Source of the DNA: a virus
Length of the DNA stretch: 63,785 bases
Direction: 5' to 3' (one strand)
IMG/VR virus record: IMGVR_UViG_3300042691_005130
Coordinates: 1-63,785 of that record
Numbering within the stretch: the stretch's first letter is position 1; the number at the start of each line of letters is the position of its first letter. The notes beneath the pieces are model-generated. The model made no database searches. It had not been told where the DNA came from and worked only from the letters and a program-made list of their open reading frames with translations. This document shows, piece after piece, positions 26,151 through 32,542 of this stretch. Both the position numbers and the translations under genes were made by a program.

Positions 26151-26413
26151 CCGTGTACTTCGATTCGGATATCGGCGCTACGAACAAACGCAACCGTGGG
26201 TGAGTCTTCAATCTTCTTGATGCGCTCGGCGACACCCGTGCTAGTGACTTGAACGGCTAACACTTCGTTCTCACGAATAGCAAGGATGTCGCACCAGCCC
26301 CACAGGTCTTGCCTCTGCTTGGTAAAACTGTTCCACTTCTCCACTACCGCGCAGAAATAACCTTGCTCTCGCAGGTACTCAAGGCTGCGCTGCGTGGGGC
26401 TTTTACTTGCCAT
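26096..26413 (-). CDS. Putative PD-(D/E)XK nuclease, small
   Basis: A 105-residue protein with an N-terminal helix (TQRSLEYLREQGY), then a likely nuclease core: D42 in GWCDILAI and Q55-T57 in VLAVQVTS, resembling the D...(D/E/Q)x(K/T) core of restriction-like and Holliday-resolvase-like folds. The usual ExK is replaced by QxT, so activity is uncertain. The ATG at 26413 overlaps the upstream HTH gene by 11 bases. Confidence 0.55.
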   Translation of the reverse strand: MASKSPTQRSLEYLREQGYFCAVVEKWNSFTKQRQDLWGWCDILAIRENEVLAVQVTSTGVAERIKKIEDSPTVAFVRSADIRIEVHGWRKNSKGRYVLRVEDIS

Positions 26414-26606
26414 GTGCAATCCGCTTGATCTCCTTGACCGGCATATCGAATGCCTCATGGATCTTTAGGATAAGGGCTGGGGTCAACGCAGAAACACCGT
26501 GCCGCAGTTTCGATATGGCCGGTGGCTTGGTCCCCAACATCTTTGCCAACTCAGCGTCGGTACGGATCTTGTACTCCCTGCGGAGGTAATCAATCAGATG
26601 ATCCAT
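26403..26606 (-). CDS. XRE/Cro-type helix-turn-helix regulator
   Basis: A 67-residue DNA-binding protein. The helix-turn-helix is DAELAKMLGTKPPAISKLRHG (last helix PPAISKLRHG), followed by a helix with LILKIHEAFDMPV. The start at 26606 is preferred over 26630 because GAGGT lies five bases upstream, just after the SSB-like stop. As the only Cro-size regulator in this operon, it is a candidate for binding the palindrome at 28660-28673 in the operon promoter; this is inference. Confidence 0.75.
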   Translation of the reverse strand: MDHLIDYLRREYKIRTDAELAKMLGTKPPAISKLRHGVSALTPALILKIHEAFDMPVKEIKRIAHGK

Positions 26607-26613
26607 GGCTACC

Positions 26614-26919
26614 TCAGAAGGGGATATCACTGTCGTCCACAGGTTGTGGGGCTGGTGGTGCTGGCGGCTTTGGTGCCTGCGCTAGTCCAGGCTCGGTCTT
26701 CTTCCATGTGTTCACCTTCAACTGGAAGAACGTGCCGTACTGACCATCGTTCTGCCATGCGTCCAAGCGGATAGTGATCTCGTCACCATCTGCTTCTTCC
26801 ATCGCGCTGCGTAGGAACGCACGGTCGAACGTGATGTCACCGTACAGGTCAGGTGACTTGGGGTGTACCTTGCGCTGGCTGTAGTTCAGCCGACCGGTGT
26901 TGGGAAATTTATTTGCCAT
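26614..26919 (-). CDS. Single-stranded DNA-binding-like protein
   Basis: A 101-residue protein with a beta-rich core (DEITIRLDAWQNDGQYGTF) and a proline-rich linker ending in DDSDIPF, the acidic-hydrophobic tip that SSB proteins use to bind partner enzymes. It lacks the length of a full SSB, so it may be a short phage form. It lies directly after the ERF gene with an 11-base overlap, fitting a recombination module. Confidence 0.68.
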   Translation of the reverse strand: MANKFPNTGRLNYSQRKVHPKSPDLYGDITFDRAFLRSAMEEADGDEITIRLDAWQNDGQYGTFFQLKVNTWKKTEPGLAQAPKPPAPPAPQPVDDSDIPF

Positions 26920-27595
26920 CGAATGCTCCCTTGTAGGTGGAGAAGGTATCTACCAGCTCCTTGTAAGCTGCCTCATCTTGCATCTCAATCTGCTTGTAGA
27001 TGTTGGCGTTCGTGCGGTAGATGTTCATGACGTCATCTTTAGACTCTGCCATGTCGAGCGCTGTGACGGTCGCGTCGATGACGACTGCAAGCCAGTCCTC
27101 AAACGAGGTTTCAGGTTGCGTGGAAACCTTGAGCTGCCACTGACTATCCTTGCCCGACATCTGCTTTGGCACCGCGGCAGGAGGTTTGGGCGTAGCTTTA
27201 GGAGCCGCTGGCGGCGGCGCAGTCTTCGTTGCCAAGTTTCCATCATCATCCTCCGGTGCGATGCCACAGGCAGCCATCAGGCTGTATCTGCGGGCGTAAG
27301 AAAGTGCACTAGCAAACCCCTGTGCGTCGTGCTTGCTAGCAGGCATGAACAGTGAGCCACCTGATATCTGTTCGCCTGACTCATGGATGAACGTGGTGCT
27401 GACCTTCACACCAGCTTCGTGTTCTTCTGTGAGCTGCATCAGGTAGATGCCGTTGTTGTTGAGCGCGTCGATGACTGCTTCAACGCAAGCCGAGAGATCC
27501 GCATACTTGCTGCGGAAGTGTGGGTTGGTGCTGGTCTTCAGCGCAGGGCCAAACTCCCGCTGCGCTTTGACCAAGGCCGTGGCGATGTTTTTCAT
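26909..27595 (-). CDS. ERF-family single-strand annealing recombinase
   Basis: A 228-residue protein. The N-terminal domain shows the ERF pattern: NPHFRSKYADLSACVEAV, then SGGSLFMPASKHDAQGFAS and ALSYARRYSLMAACGI (about 80-110). A proline/alanine linker leads to a helical C-terminus. ERF proteins anneal complementary single strands during phage recombination and genome circularisation. The ATG at 27595 has GGAGA seven bases upstream. Neighbours are an SSB-like protein and a nuclease, the usual partners. Confidence 0.85.
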   Translation of the reverse strand: MKNIATALVKAQREFGPALKTSTNPHFRSKYADLSACVEAVIDALNNNGIYLMQLTEEHEAGVKVSTTFIHESGEQISGGSLFMPASKHDAQGFASALSYARRYSLMAACGIAPEDDDGNLATKTAPPPAAPKATPKPPAAVPKQMSGKDSQWQLKVSTQPETSFEDWLAVVIDATVTALDMAESKDDVMNIYRTNANIYKQIEMQDEAAYKELVDTFSTYKGAFDGK

Positions 27596-27609
27596 TATGG
27601 TTCTCCGAA

Positions 27610-27759
27610 TTAATTGCAAGTGGTTGTGCAGTTACCGCCGTAGCAGCATGTGGTGCAGAACGAGCAGCGACCACGGTTGTCACAAAAGGTGTGGGATGTG
27701 CAGCTTGCCCAGACCATGCCTGCTGCGGTCAGCGCCCAGATAGCGATGAGGTATTTCAT
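27610..27759 (-). CDS. Cysteine-rich secreted peptide
   Basis: A 49-residue protein with a strong ribosome-binding site (AAGGAGG, six bases before the ATG). The first 19 residues (MKYLIAIWALTAAGMVWAS) form a signal peptide or lipoprotein leader. The remaining 30 residues contain eight cysteines with glycine and threonine (CTSHTFCDNRGRC..., ending CTTTCN). It begins within the last bases of the nuclease gene (ATGA). Such a disulphide-rich exported peptide between two DNA-recombination genes is unusual. A periplasmic or membrane target is inferred. Confidence 0.65.
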   Translation of the reverse strand: MKYLIAIWALTAAGMVWASCTSHTFCDNRGRCSFCTTCCYGGNCTTTCN

Positions 27760-28628
27760 ACTTCCTCCTTGTAGGATTTGTACTGCTGACAAAATGGAGC
27801 GACCTGACAGAAAGATTCGCATCGTGTCCTGCCGCCTTCTCTGACCTCAATCTGATGATCGGGGAACTTGGTTGCAATCAGCGCCGCTGCTTCATCCTGC
27901 GTGGCGCAAACTTTCTTCGCACGTACACCGCCAGCTTTCATGATGGCGTAGGTGGTGGGCTTCTCCCACATTTCCTCCGGCGTACACTGCGGCATCTCAC
28001 CGCTGACTGCCGAGAAGTTAGCCTCGTTGTGCAGGCGCAATCTGTCTTTCACAAACTGCTCGCGTGTCTCTGCATCCCAGAGCGGGATGTCGATGGTGAC
28101 AATAGGTGCCTGCGGGTAGGTGTCCTTGAGTGCAGCTTCTCTGCGGCTCCAGTCCCGGACGATGCCGATGATCTGTAGGCCAGTAACCGGCAGCGCCTTT
28201 GTCCGTTCGATCAGCCATGCGTACAGGTTCAACTGATCTATCCACTCGGTCTTCTGCTGCTGGACTGCCCAGGCAGAGGTGACTTTGTAGTCAGAGATGA
28301 TGACCGACCCATCTGGCTGGAAGGTTTGCAGGTCGATAGCACCGCTGATACTCCAGCCTTCGAACGTGGTGAACAGGCGTTCCTCGACAACGTGATGCTC
28401 ATCCTTGCCATGTTGCAGGATGTTGTGGACTGCGCTGCCGAACAGACTCCAGACTTGGTCTGCCGCATCGACTTCAATGTCCTCGGCATGACGGCGGCGC
28501 AGGAGTACTAGCTGCGGTGGTGATAGGATTTCGGTGACAGATATCTCACTGTTACCCCGGCTGTAAGTAGGCCGCTGGATCACGTTGATGAACGTCTCAG
28601 GTAGGCCATGCTTGTTGGTGAGTTTCAT
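27756..28628 (-). CDS. PD-(D/E)XK exonuclease, RecB/Cas4-like, with four-cysteine cluster
   Basis: A 290-residue nuclease and first gene of the leftward operon. The core has GSAVH at 64-68, D99 in SGAIDL, DYK at 113-115 and the Q of DQLNLYAW (Q132). C215 (QCTPEEMW) and the trio C270, C274, C280 (RCESFC..FC) could hold an iron-sulfur cluster as in Cas4 and AddB. It probably digests DNA ends to produce strands for the ERF and SSB-like proteins. The family pattern is clear, but substrate polarity is unknown. Confidence 0.8.
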   Translation of the reverse strand: MKLTNKHGLPETFINVIQRPTYSRGNSEISVTEILSPPQLVLLRRRHAEDIEVDAADQVWSLFGSAVHNILQHGKDEHHVVEERLFTTFEGWSISGAIDLQTFQPDGSVIISDYKVTSAWAVQQQKTEWIDQLNLYAWLIERTKALPVTGLQIIGIVRDWSRREAALKDTYPQAPIVTIDIPLWDAETREQFVKDRLRLHNEANFSAVSGEMPQCTPEEMWEKPTTYAIMKAGGVRAKKVCATQDEAAALIATKFPDHQIEVREGGRTRCESFCQVAPFCQQYKSYKEEV

Positions 28629-28650
28629 ATTGCTCCCCTAGATATAGTGG

Positions 28651-28687
28651 CGACTGTACTACTAGATCTAGTATACGTCAACAGTCG
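28651..28687 (-). promoter_or_regulatory. Leftward early promoter with palindromic operator
   Basis: On the minus strand, TTGACG (28681-28676) and TACAGT (28658-28653) are 17 bases apart, close to a sigma70 promoter. The perfect palindrome TACTAGATCTAGTA (28660-28673) fills the spacer, so a bound protein would block RNA polymerase. The site is flanked by an inverted pair CGACTGT (28651-28657) and ACAGTCG (28681-28687). It sits 25-50 bases before the start of the nuclease gene. Confidence 0.65.
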
Positions 28688-28722
28688 AAATAAAACAAGA
28701 ACCATGTGTTGCAACCATCTGT

Positions 28723-28800
28723 TCATGTAAACGTTGCCATGAGCGGGCGCATCGGGTATCGTTGGGTCGGGTGCTCGGCGGATACTTCACTCTCCTTCAC
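28723..28800 (-). CDS. Possible 25-residue leader peptide
   Basis: A GTG codon at 28800 is preceded by AGGAGG at 28813-28808 with an ideal seven-base gap, and opens a frame of 25 codons (ending RPLMATFT). It lies upstream of the mapped leftward promoter, so it would need its own transcript. The strong ribosome-binding site is the only support; chance cannot be excluded. Confidence 0.28.
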   Translation of the reverse strand: MKESEVSAEHPTQRYPMRPLMATFT

Positions 28801-28866
28801 GTGTGAACCTCCTCTTCTGCCGAATGCCTGGCGACCAGCAGCGAGAGAGACGCTGCTTTTTCCCAG

Positions 28867-28898
28867 CCCCGGCTCTTCCCCTTGCCGGGGTCTTTTTT
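28867..28898 (+). terminator. Intrinsic terminator
   Basis: CCCCGG (28867-28872) pairs with CCGGGG (28885-28890) across a 12-base loop, followed by TCTTTTTT (28891-28898). The T-tract makes it a rightward terminator. It would stop transcription entering the control region from the left, or end a short transcript. Confidence 0.7.
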
Positions 28899-29040
28899 CC
28901 CATACAATAGATCGTTCCTGTATAATTGCCGGTGACGAAAGCGGATGCTGGTGAGTTCCCGGAACCACCACCGGATGAGAGAAAGCGCCAGTGCAGCGAG
29001 TAGTCACCCCCCTTGCATAGATTCTGTTCCTGTCCTATCA

Positions 29041-29152
29041 TGCGCATGTAACTGTGTGCGCAGTGACAGAAATCCAAAGCCCTTAAGTTTTGGTTCTCGC
29101 CCCGAAAGGGAACGTGCGCACACACGGAGAGCCAGAATTTAAGGGTTTTTTT
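29041..29152 (+). ncRNA. Candidate structured leader RNA / attenuator
   Basis: Two complementary pairs interleave: TGTGTGCGCA (29053-29062) with TGCGCACACA (29115-29124), and AAAGCCCTTAA (29076-29086) with TTAAGGGTTTT (29139-29149), the latter running into seven Ts (29146-29152). The order A-B-A'-B' is that of a pseudoknot or a terminator/antiterminator pair. Inside lie CCCGAAAGGG (a GNRA-loop hairpin, 29101-29110) and TGGTTCTC (29091-29098), which pairs with GAGAGCCA (29127-29134) with one G-U. It precedes a small gene at 29186. Function is inferred. Confidence 0.5.
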
Positions 29153-29185
29153 ATGGCCTCCGCAACCCTTGATTAGGACGGGAAC

Positions 29186-29452
29186 GTGGAAGAGCCGACA
29201 AACAGACAGGCCGTGCAGCAATTGCACGAAGCAACGTCTCCAAAGTACGCCGTCTTTGCGCGTTCCCCATCTGGCCTTCGCGCCAACTTTAAATTTCTTC
29301 ACGACTCACTTGAGTCAGCCATAGAACGCTGCCGTGAATATGCTGCGGACAAGGCAGCTCATGGTTACGTGGACTTTACGTATTACGCCGTTGAGATTAA
29401 GCACCGCGTAGGTATTGAGCGCGGCAAGATTGTTGACGAGCCAACGAAGTAA
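29186..29452 (+). CDS. Small protein, unknown
   Basis: An 88-residue protein with GTG start; AGGACGG lies about five bases upstream. It has a helical part, SLESAIERCREYAADKAA (about 40-57), then aromatic strands (YVDFTYYAVEIKHRVG). It sits between two possibly structured RNA regions, with no close neighbour. No family is recognised. Confidence 0.6.
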   Translation: MEEPTNRQAVQQLHEATSPKYAVFARSPSGLRANFKFLHDSLESAIERCREYAADKAAHGYVDFTYYAVEIKHRVGIERGKIVDEPTK

Positions 29453-29760
29453 GTTACCTGTCCCGGCAGGTAGCCGGGCGCACCTCCCGCGATAGCAGTG
29501 AGCCTGCATGGGCTGCTGGAGAGAGAACACTGGCCGAGGTCTGACCCGCCTGCGAGCCACGCTACCTTCAACGAGGGATAGCACAAGAGGGAAGGGCCAG
29601 TGGTGAGACATACCTTCCATCGAGATAATCGTTGCCTTCTGGGACAGCTAGGCTGCTGACAAGATCAGTAGCTGGGCAGGGCAGATACCCCGAGTGTGCT
29701 CCGCAAGGAGGGGGCTATCACCCATGGGGAACCTAAACACGGAACTTGCAATACACGGGT
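29453..29760 (+). ncRNA. Gene-free stretch with many helices: candidate structured RNA
   Basis: About 300 bases hold no supported gene but several short helices: CCCGGC/GCCGGG (29462-29467 with 29473-29478), AGCC/GGCT around 29501, the long-range pair CACTGGCC (29528-29535) with GGCCAGTG (29595-29602), and CTCC-GCAA-GGAG with a GNRA loop near 29700. Such density of helices is typical of a noncoding RNA, but it resembles no known class I can name. No promoter of its own was found; read-through from the 29186 gene is possible. Confidence 0.4.
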
Positions 29761-29761
29761 G

Positions 29762-29790
29762 TTGACAAGAATCATGTGCTGTATTACTCT
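29762..29790 (+). promoter_or_regulatory. Rightward early promoter (probable)
   Basis: TTGACA (29762-29767) is a perfect -35 element. The best -10 at 17 bases is TACTCT (29785-29790), a weak match. The transcript would begin just before ACATCTAGGAGG, so the ribosome-binding site (AGGAGG) is part of a very short leader. The TACTCTACATCTAG stretch partly resembles the palindrome of the leftward promoter, suggesting shared control; this is inference. Confidence 0.5.
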
Positions 29791-29808
29791 ACATCTAGGA
29801 GGTGGCCT

Positions 29809-30057
29809 ATGAAGAGAGAAGAGGTGCTGGAGTTGGCGGTTAGTGCGGGGATCCTGCCGTGGGTCAAGCATGAGTGGGATGGCAAGCAGTTTCTCCACAC
29901 GGACGAAGGGATGGACGGCGACCTTGCTTGCTTGTTGCAGTTTGCTGGGTTGATCGTGGAACGTGAGCGTGAGCGTGCGGCCATGATCTGTCATCAATGT
30001 AAGGACTGGGAGTACGCATCAGAAGAGATCGCATTCAGGATTATGAACCATGGATAA
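29809..30057 (+). CDS. Small helical protein, EREAC-type relative
   Basis: An 82-residue protein with a strong ribosome-binding site AGGAGG. Its helix LQFAGLIVERERERAAMICH resembles the EREACAKVCE helix of three small proteins in the leftward operon, so copies of this family lie in both early operons. It overlaps the next gene by eight bases. Function unknown. Confidence 0.7.
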   Translation: MKREEVLELAVSAGILPWVKHEWDGKQFLHTDEGMDGDLACLLQFAGLIVERERERAAMICHQCKDWEYASEEIAFRIMNHG

Positions 30058-30463
30058 ACAGCGACTCTACGATGCGATGCTTATCAAGGCGTTTCGGCAG
30101 GACAAAACTGTTGGGCAGCTATGGTGGTGGCTCAAGGGATTGGGCATAGAGATACCTGACAAGACTTTGTTGCGGCAGCCACCCACAAGCAAGATGCGCG
30201 TACAGTCTTTTGTGGGCATTTACTTAAAGCCGCTGGCAGATAGGCTGTGGGATACCGACCGCGACAAAGACATTGAAACGCTTAATTGGATGGTTAACTT
30301 GGATAGTCAGCAAACAGGCGGAAGGGAGCGGAACAGTCTGATGCGCCAGTCTAGGATAGACAGGGTGCGGCAAGGACTGTTGCACCACGACCTCGAACGA
30401 CACCACGCAAACAACCAGTGGCATGTCACGAAGGGAAAGATACGTATTGGGAGGAGAAAGTGA
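30050..30463 (+). CDS. Early protein, unknown, basic
   Basis: A 137-residue protein with tryptophan-rich VGQLWWWLKGLGIEI near residue 21 and an arginine/lysine-rich C-terminus (TKGKIRIGRRK). Histidine-rich HHDLERHHANNQWH lies near 112. It overlaps the preceding gene by eight bases and the next by four (GTGA). The basic tail suggests nucleic-acid binding; no family is recognised. Confidence 0.62.
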   Translation: MDKQRLYDAMLIKAFRQDKTVGQLWWWLKGLGIEIPDKTLLRQPPTSKMRVQSFVGIYLKPLADRLWDTDRDKDIETLNWMVNLDSQQTGGRERNSLMRQSRIDRVRQGLLHHDLERHHANNQWHVTKGKIRIGRRK

Positions 30464-31578
30464 TTCAATTTAACCGCTATCGGTCGCCCGACGACCCCGC
30501 AGATCTGCGCGAGGACATCCTTGCGCTGATTGCCGAGATGACTGATGACGCATTCCGCACACGGCTAGCTATGCCCACGGAAACGTTAATCAAAATGGGT
30601 GCGAAACATGGCAGGCATCCTCGGCTCGGTGCTATCGCAGCGCGGTTCGCCTTCTGGGGCGCGGTCGATTGGGATGACATCGACGACATGCTGCCGGAAG
30701 AGCTGCCAAAGAATTTCTGGTACGCGCAGGAAATAGCTGGCTGCATGGGATTCGAGCGAGCTAACCGGCTGTGGCATGTGGAAGAAGATGATTGGTACAC
30801 CCTGCAAGGGTTTGCCGACGACATCGTCGCACCTGGCGCGGGCGCTATCCATGGATACGTCAGCTACCAGCCACCGAACTCTGGCTTCTTCTCCGTTATC
30901 GAGAACATCATCGCCGCGCACATCATCGCCGAGCAGGATGGGTACAACCTGAAGGTAGATCTGTCCGGCAACTGGTGGACATATGAAGAGCCGTTCGAGG
31001 CTATCTTCGAGGACGTTTTTGAATTCTGTAACGGCGGCCTGCCGATCATGCGGTTTCACCACATGCGGCAGCGGTTCTTCGACGCTGATCTTAATCAGGC
31101 GCAAGAGATGATGCGGCGCAAGAAAGGTTGGTACAACGAGGTGTACTTTGCCATCTCTGATTACGCAGGAGCGCCGACCGAGTCTGACGTTGGGACCATT
31201 TTTGTTCGGGGCGGTGACAAGCTAAAGACCGAAACCATCCTGCCGCCTATGCACGTTTACAGGAAAGAGCTGGATTGGTTAAGGCGGCGATGCCGGAGGC
31301 GTGTGCTATTGTCCGACGATCCGCATCTGGCAAGCATTGTGCAAGGGCTTGACTTTCAAATCATCAACCGAGCCAATCAAGTGGAGAACGGATATCACCA
31401 TCATCCGCAAGTGATTCAAACCTCTATTTCAATCATGCACAACTATTTGGCAATGGTCGAAGCCAAGCATAACTTTAGCTGTCCGTCTGCAAACATCGTC
31501 AACGCTGCACAGTGGTCACGCGAGGATGACGATAACTACAGCGTGTCCAATCCTGTCTACCGGTATCTGTTGATATGA
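30460..31578 (+). CDS. Putative glycosyltransferase, alpha-1,6/O-fucosyltransferase-like fold
   Basis: A 372-residue protein started at GTG 30460, which overlaps the previous stop (GTGA) and has GGAG just upstream. Features recall GT23/GT-B fucosyltransferases: an N-terminal-domain loop NSGFFSVIENIIAAHIIAEQ with a strand YNLKVDLSGNWW, then IFVRGGDKLKTET (like the HxRxxDK donor site), RVLLSDDPHL, and a C-terminal SCPSANIVNA resembling the SSN/SSQ loop. The histidine of HxR is phenylalanine here. The overall order of motifs supports the call, but an experiment or structure prediction is needed. Confidence 0.5.
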   Translation: MIQFNRYRSPDDPADLREDILALIAEMTDDAFRTRLAMPTETLIKMGAKHGRHPRLGAIAARFAFWGAVDWDDIDDMLPEELPKNFWYAQEIAGCMGFERANRLWHVEEDDWYTLQGFADDIVAPGAGAIHGYVSYQPPNSGFFSVIENIIAAHIIAEQDGYNLKVDLSGNWWTYEEPFEAIFEDVFEFCNGGLPIMRFHHMRQRFFDADLNQAQEMMRRKKGWYNEVYFAISDYAGAPTESDVGTIFVRGGDKLKTETILPPMHVYRKELDWLRRRCRRRVLLSDDPHLASIVQGLDFQIINRANQVENGYHHHPQVIQTSISIMHNYLAMVEAKHNFSCPSANIVNAAQWSREDDDNYSVSNPVYRYLLI

Positions 31579-31694
31579 GTTACGAATTTGCGATGTACAT
31601 ACCGCTGATCGGCGGCGCGTTGATTGGTATGGGTTTGATGCTAATAATTGCAGTGGTTGCATTTGTTGCTTTCTTTTGGGGAGATGAAGAGTGA
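31575..31694 (+). CDS. Membrane microprotein
   Basis: A 39-residue protein whose ATG overlaps the stop of the preceding gene (ATGA) and whose stop overlaps the GTG start of the next (GTGA). It has one long hydrophobic segment (LIGGALIGMGLMLIIAVVAF) and ends WGDEE. The double overlap argues that it is translated. Function unknown; an anchor or a small holin-like or regulatory peptide is possible. Confidence 0.65.
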   Translation: MSYEFAMYIPLIGGALIGMGLMLIIAVVAFVAFFWGDEE

Positions 31695-32497
31695 ACATCA
31701 GTTTAGAAAAGATCATCATCAACGGCGGCACACAGAGCCGCGACAAGATTGATGAGAACGTGGTTGCCGACTATGCCGATGCCATGCTTGCAGGCGCAGA
31801 GTTTCCGCCGCTCGAAGTGTTTCATGACGGCGTTAGCTACTGGCTAGCAGACGGGTTCCACCGTTACTTCGCAGCCAAGCGGGCGGGTAGTCCTGGGTTC
31901 AAGTGCAACCTGCATGAAGGTACGCTGCGTGATGCGATTCTGTTTTCTTTCGGCGCAAACAAATCGCACGGCTTACAAAGATCGGCGGCGACCAAGCGCA
32001 AGATCGTTACCGCCATGTTGTCTGATCTGGAATGGCAGGACTGGTCTGATCGTGACATAGCAGCGAAGTGTGGTTTCAGTCATACGTTTGTTTCGGCGGT
32101 GCGTAAGGAACTCGGCAAAGCGAAATCGACGACCACCTTTAATCGTATGGGCAAGGTGGTAACGCGCAAGGAGCCAGAGCAGAAGGAAGAACCTCTAACG
32201 GTAGAGTTTAGTGAGGAAGCAATCCAGCGCGAGGAAATGAGAGCTGTGATGGATCATCTACGGGTTGAGAACGAAGACCTGCAAGATCAGCTTACAGCGG
32301 TGTTAGCGGAGAGTGTTGATGCCATAAAAAGAGAGAAGGCAGAGTCGATCATCAAAGATTTACGCGCACAGATTCGTGCATTAGAGATAGAATTAAAAGA
32401 GATCACCGTCAGTCGAGATATGTACCAGCGTGAGAACGGTGAGTTAAAAAAGCAGGTCGCATCCCTTCTCAAGAAACTCAAGAAACTAGAAGGATAA
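31691..32497 (+). CDS. ParB-like protein with coiled-coil tail
   Basis: A 268-residue protein with a ParB/Srx-type N-terminal domain: VVADYADAMLAGAEFPPLEVFHDG and the GFHRYFAAKRAG motif (about 54-65) that corresponds to GxxRxxA. A helix-turn-helix follows (SDRDIAAKCGFSHTFVSAVR, about 118-137), then a charged coiled coil from about 170 to the end. It likely binds specific DNA; in phages such proteins serve in replication or gene control rather than segregation. GTG start overlaps the microprotein. Confidence 0.75.
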   Translation: MNISLEKIIINGGTQSRDKIDENVVADYADAMLAGAEFPPLEVFHDGVSYWLADGFHRYFAAKRAGSPGFKCNLHEGTLRDAILFSFGANKSHGLQRSAATKRKIVTAMLSDLEWQDWSDRDIAAKCGFSHTFVSAVRKELGKAKSTTTFNRMGKVVTRKEPEQKEEPLTVEFSEEAIQREEMRAVMDHLRVENEDLQDQLTAVLAESVDAIKREKAESIIKDLRAQIRALEIELKEITVSRDMYQRENGELKKQVASLLKKLKKLEG

Positions 32498-32542
32498 AAC
32501 TACGCCCACACCGGCGGGCTTGTGTGCCGGAAGGAGGAATCA
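32498..32542 (+). promoter_or_regulatory. Hairpin leader before the helicase gene
   Basis: CCGGC (32511-32515) pairs with GCCGG (32526-32530), and CACA/TGTG offer an alternative pairing, ending just before the ribosome-binding site AAGGAGG. There is no T-tract, so it is a leader hairpin rather than a terminator; it could modulate helicase translation. Confidence 0.4.

Larger units (their letters stand above)
28629..29185. other. Early control region between divergent operons
   Basis: This 557-base stretch separates the leftward recombination/glycosylation operon from the rightward genes. It holds the leftward promoter and palindrome (28651-28687), a possible 25-codon reading frame (28723-28800), a rightward terminator (28867-28898), TATAAT at 28921-28926 as an isolated -10-like hexamer without a matching -35, and a possible structured RNA (29041-29152). 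No larger gene with a ribosome-binding site was supported. Confidence 0.6.

Noticed and set aside
28901-28926. TATAAT at 28921 as a rightward promoter
   Set aside because: No acceptable -35 element or extended -10 precedes it; kept only as a note in the control region.
28739-28954. Plus-strand reading frame of about 70 codons in the early control region
   Set aside because: It has no ribosome-binding site, contains the terminator 28867-28898 and has arginine/proline-rich random-like composition.
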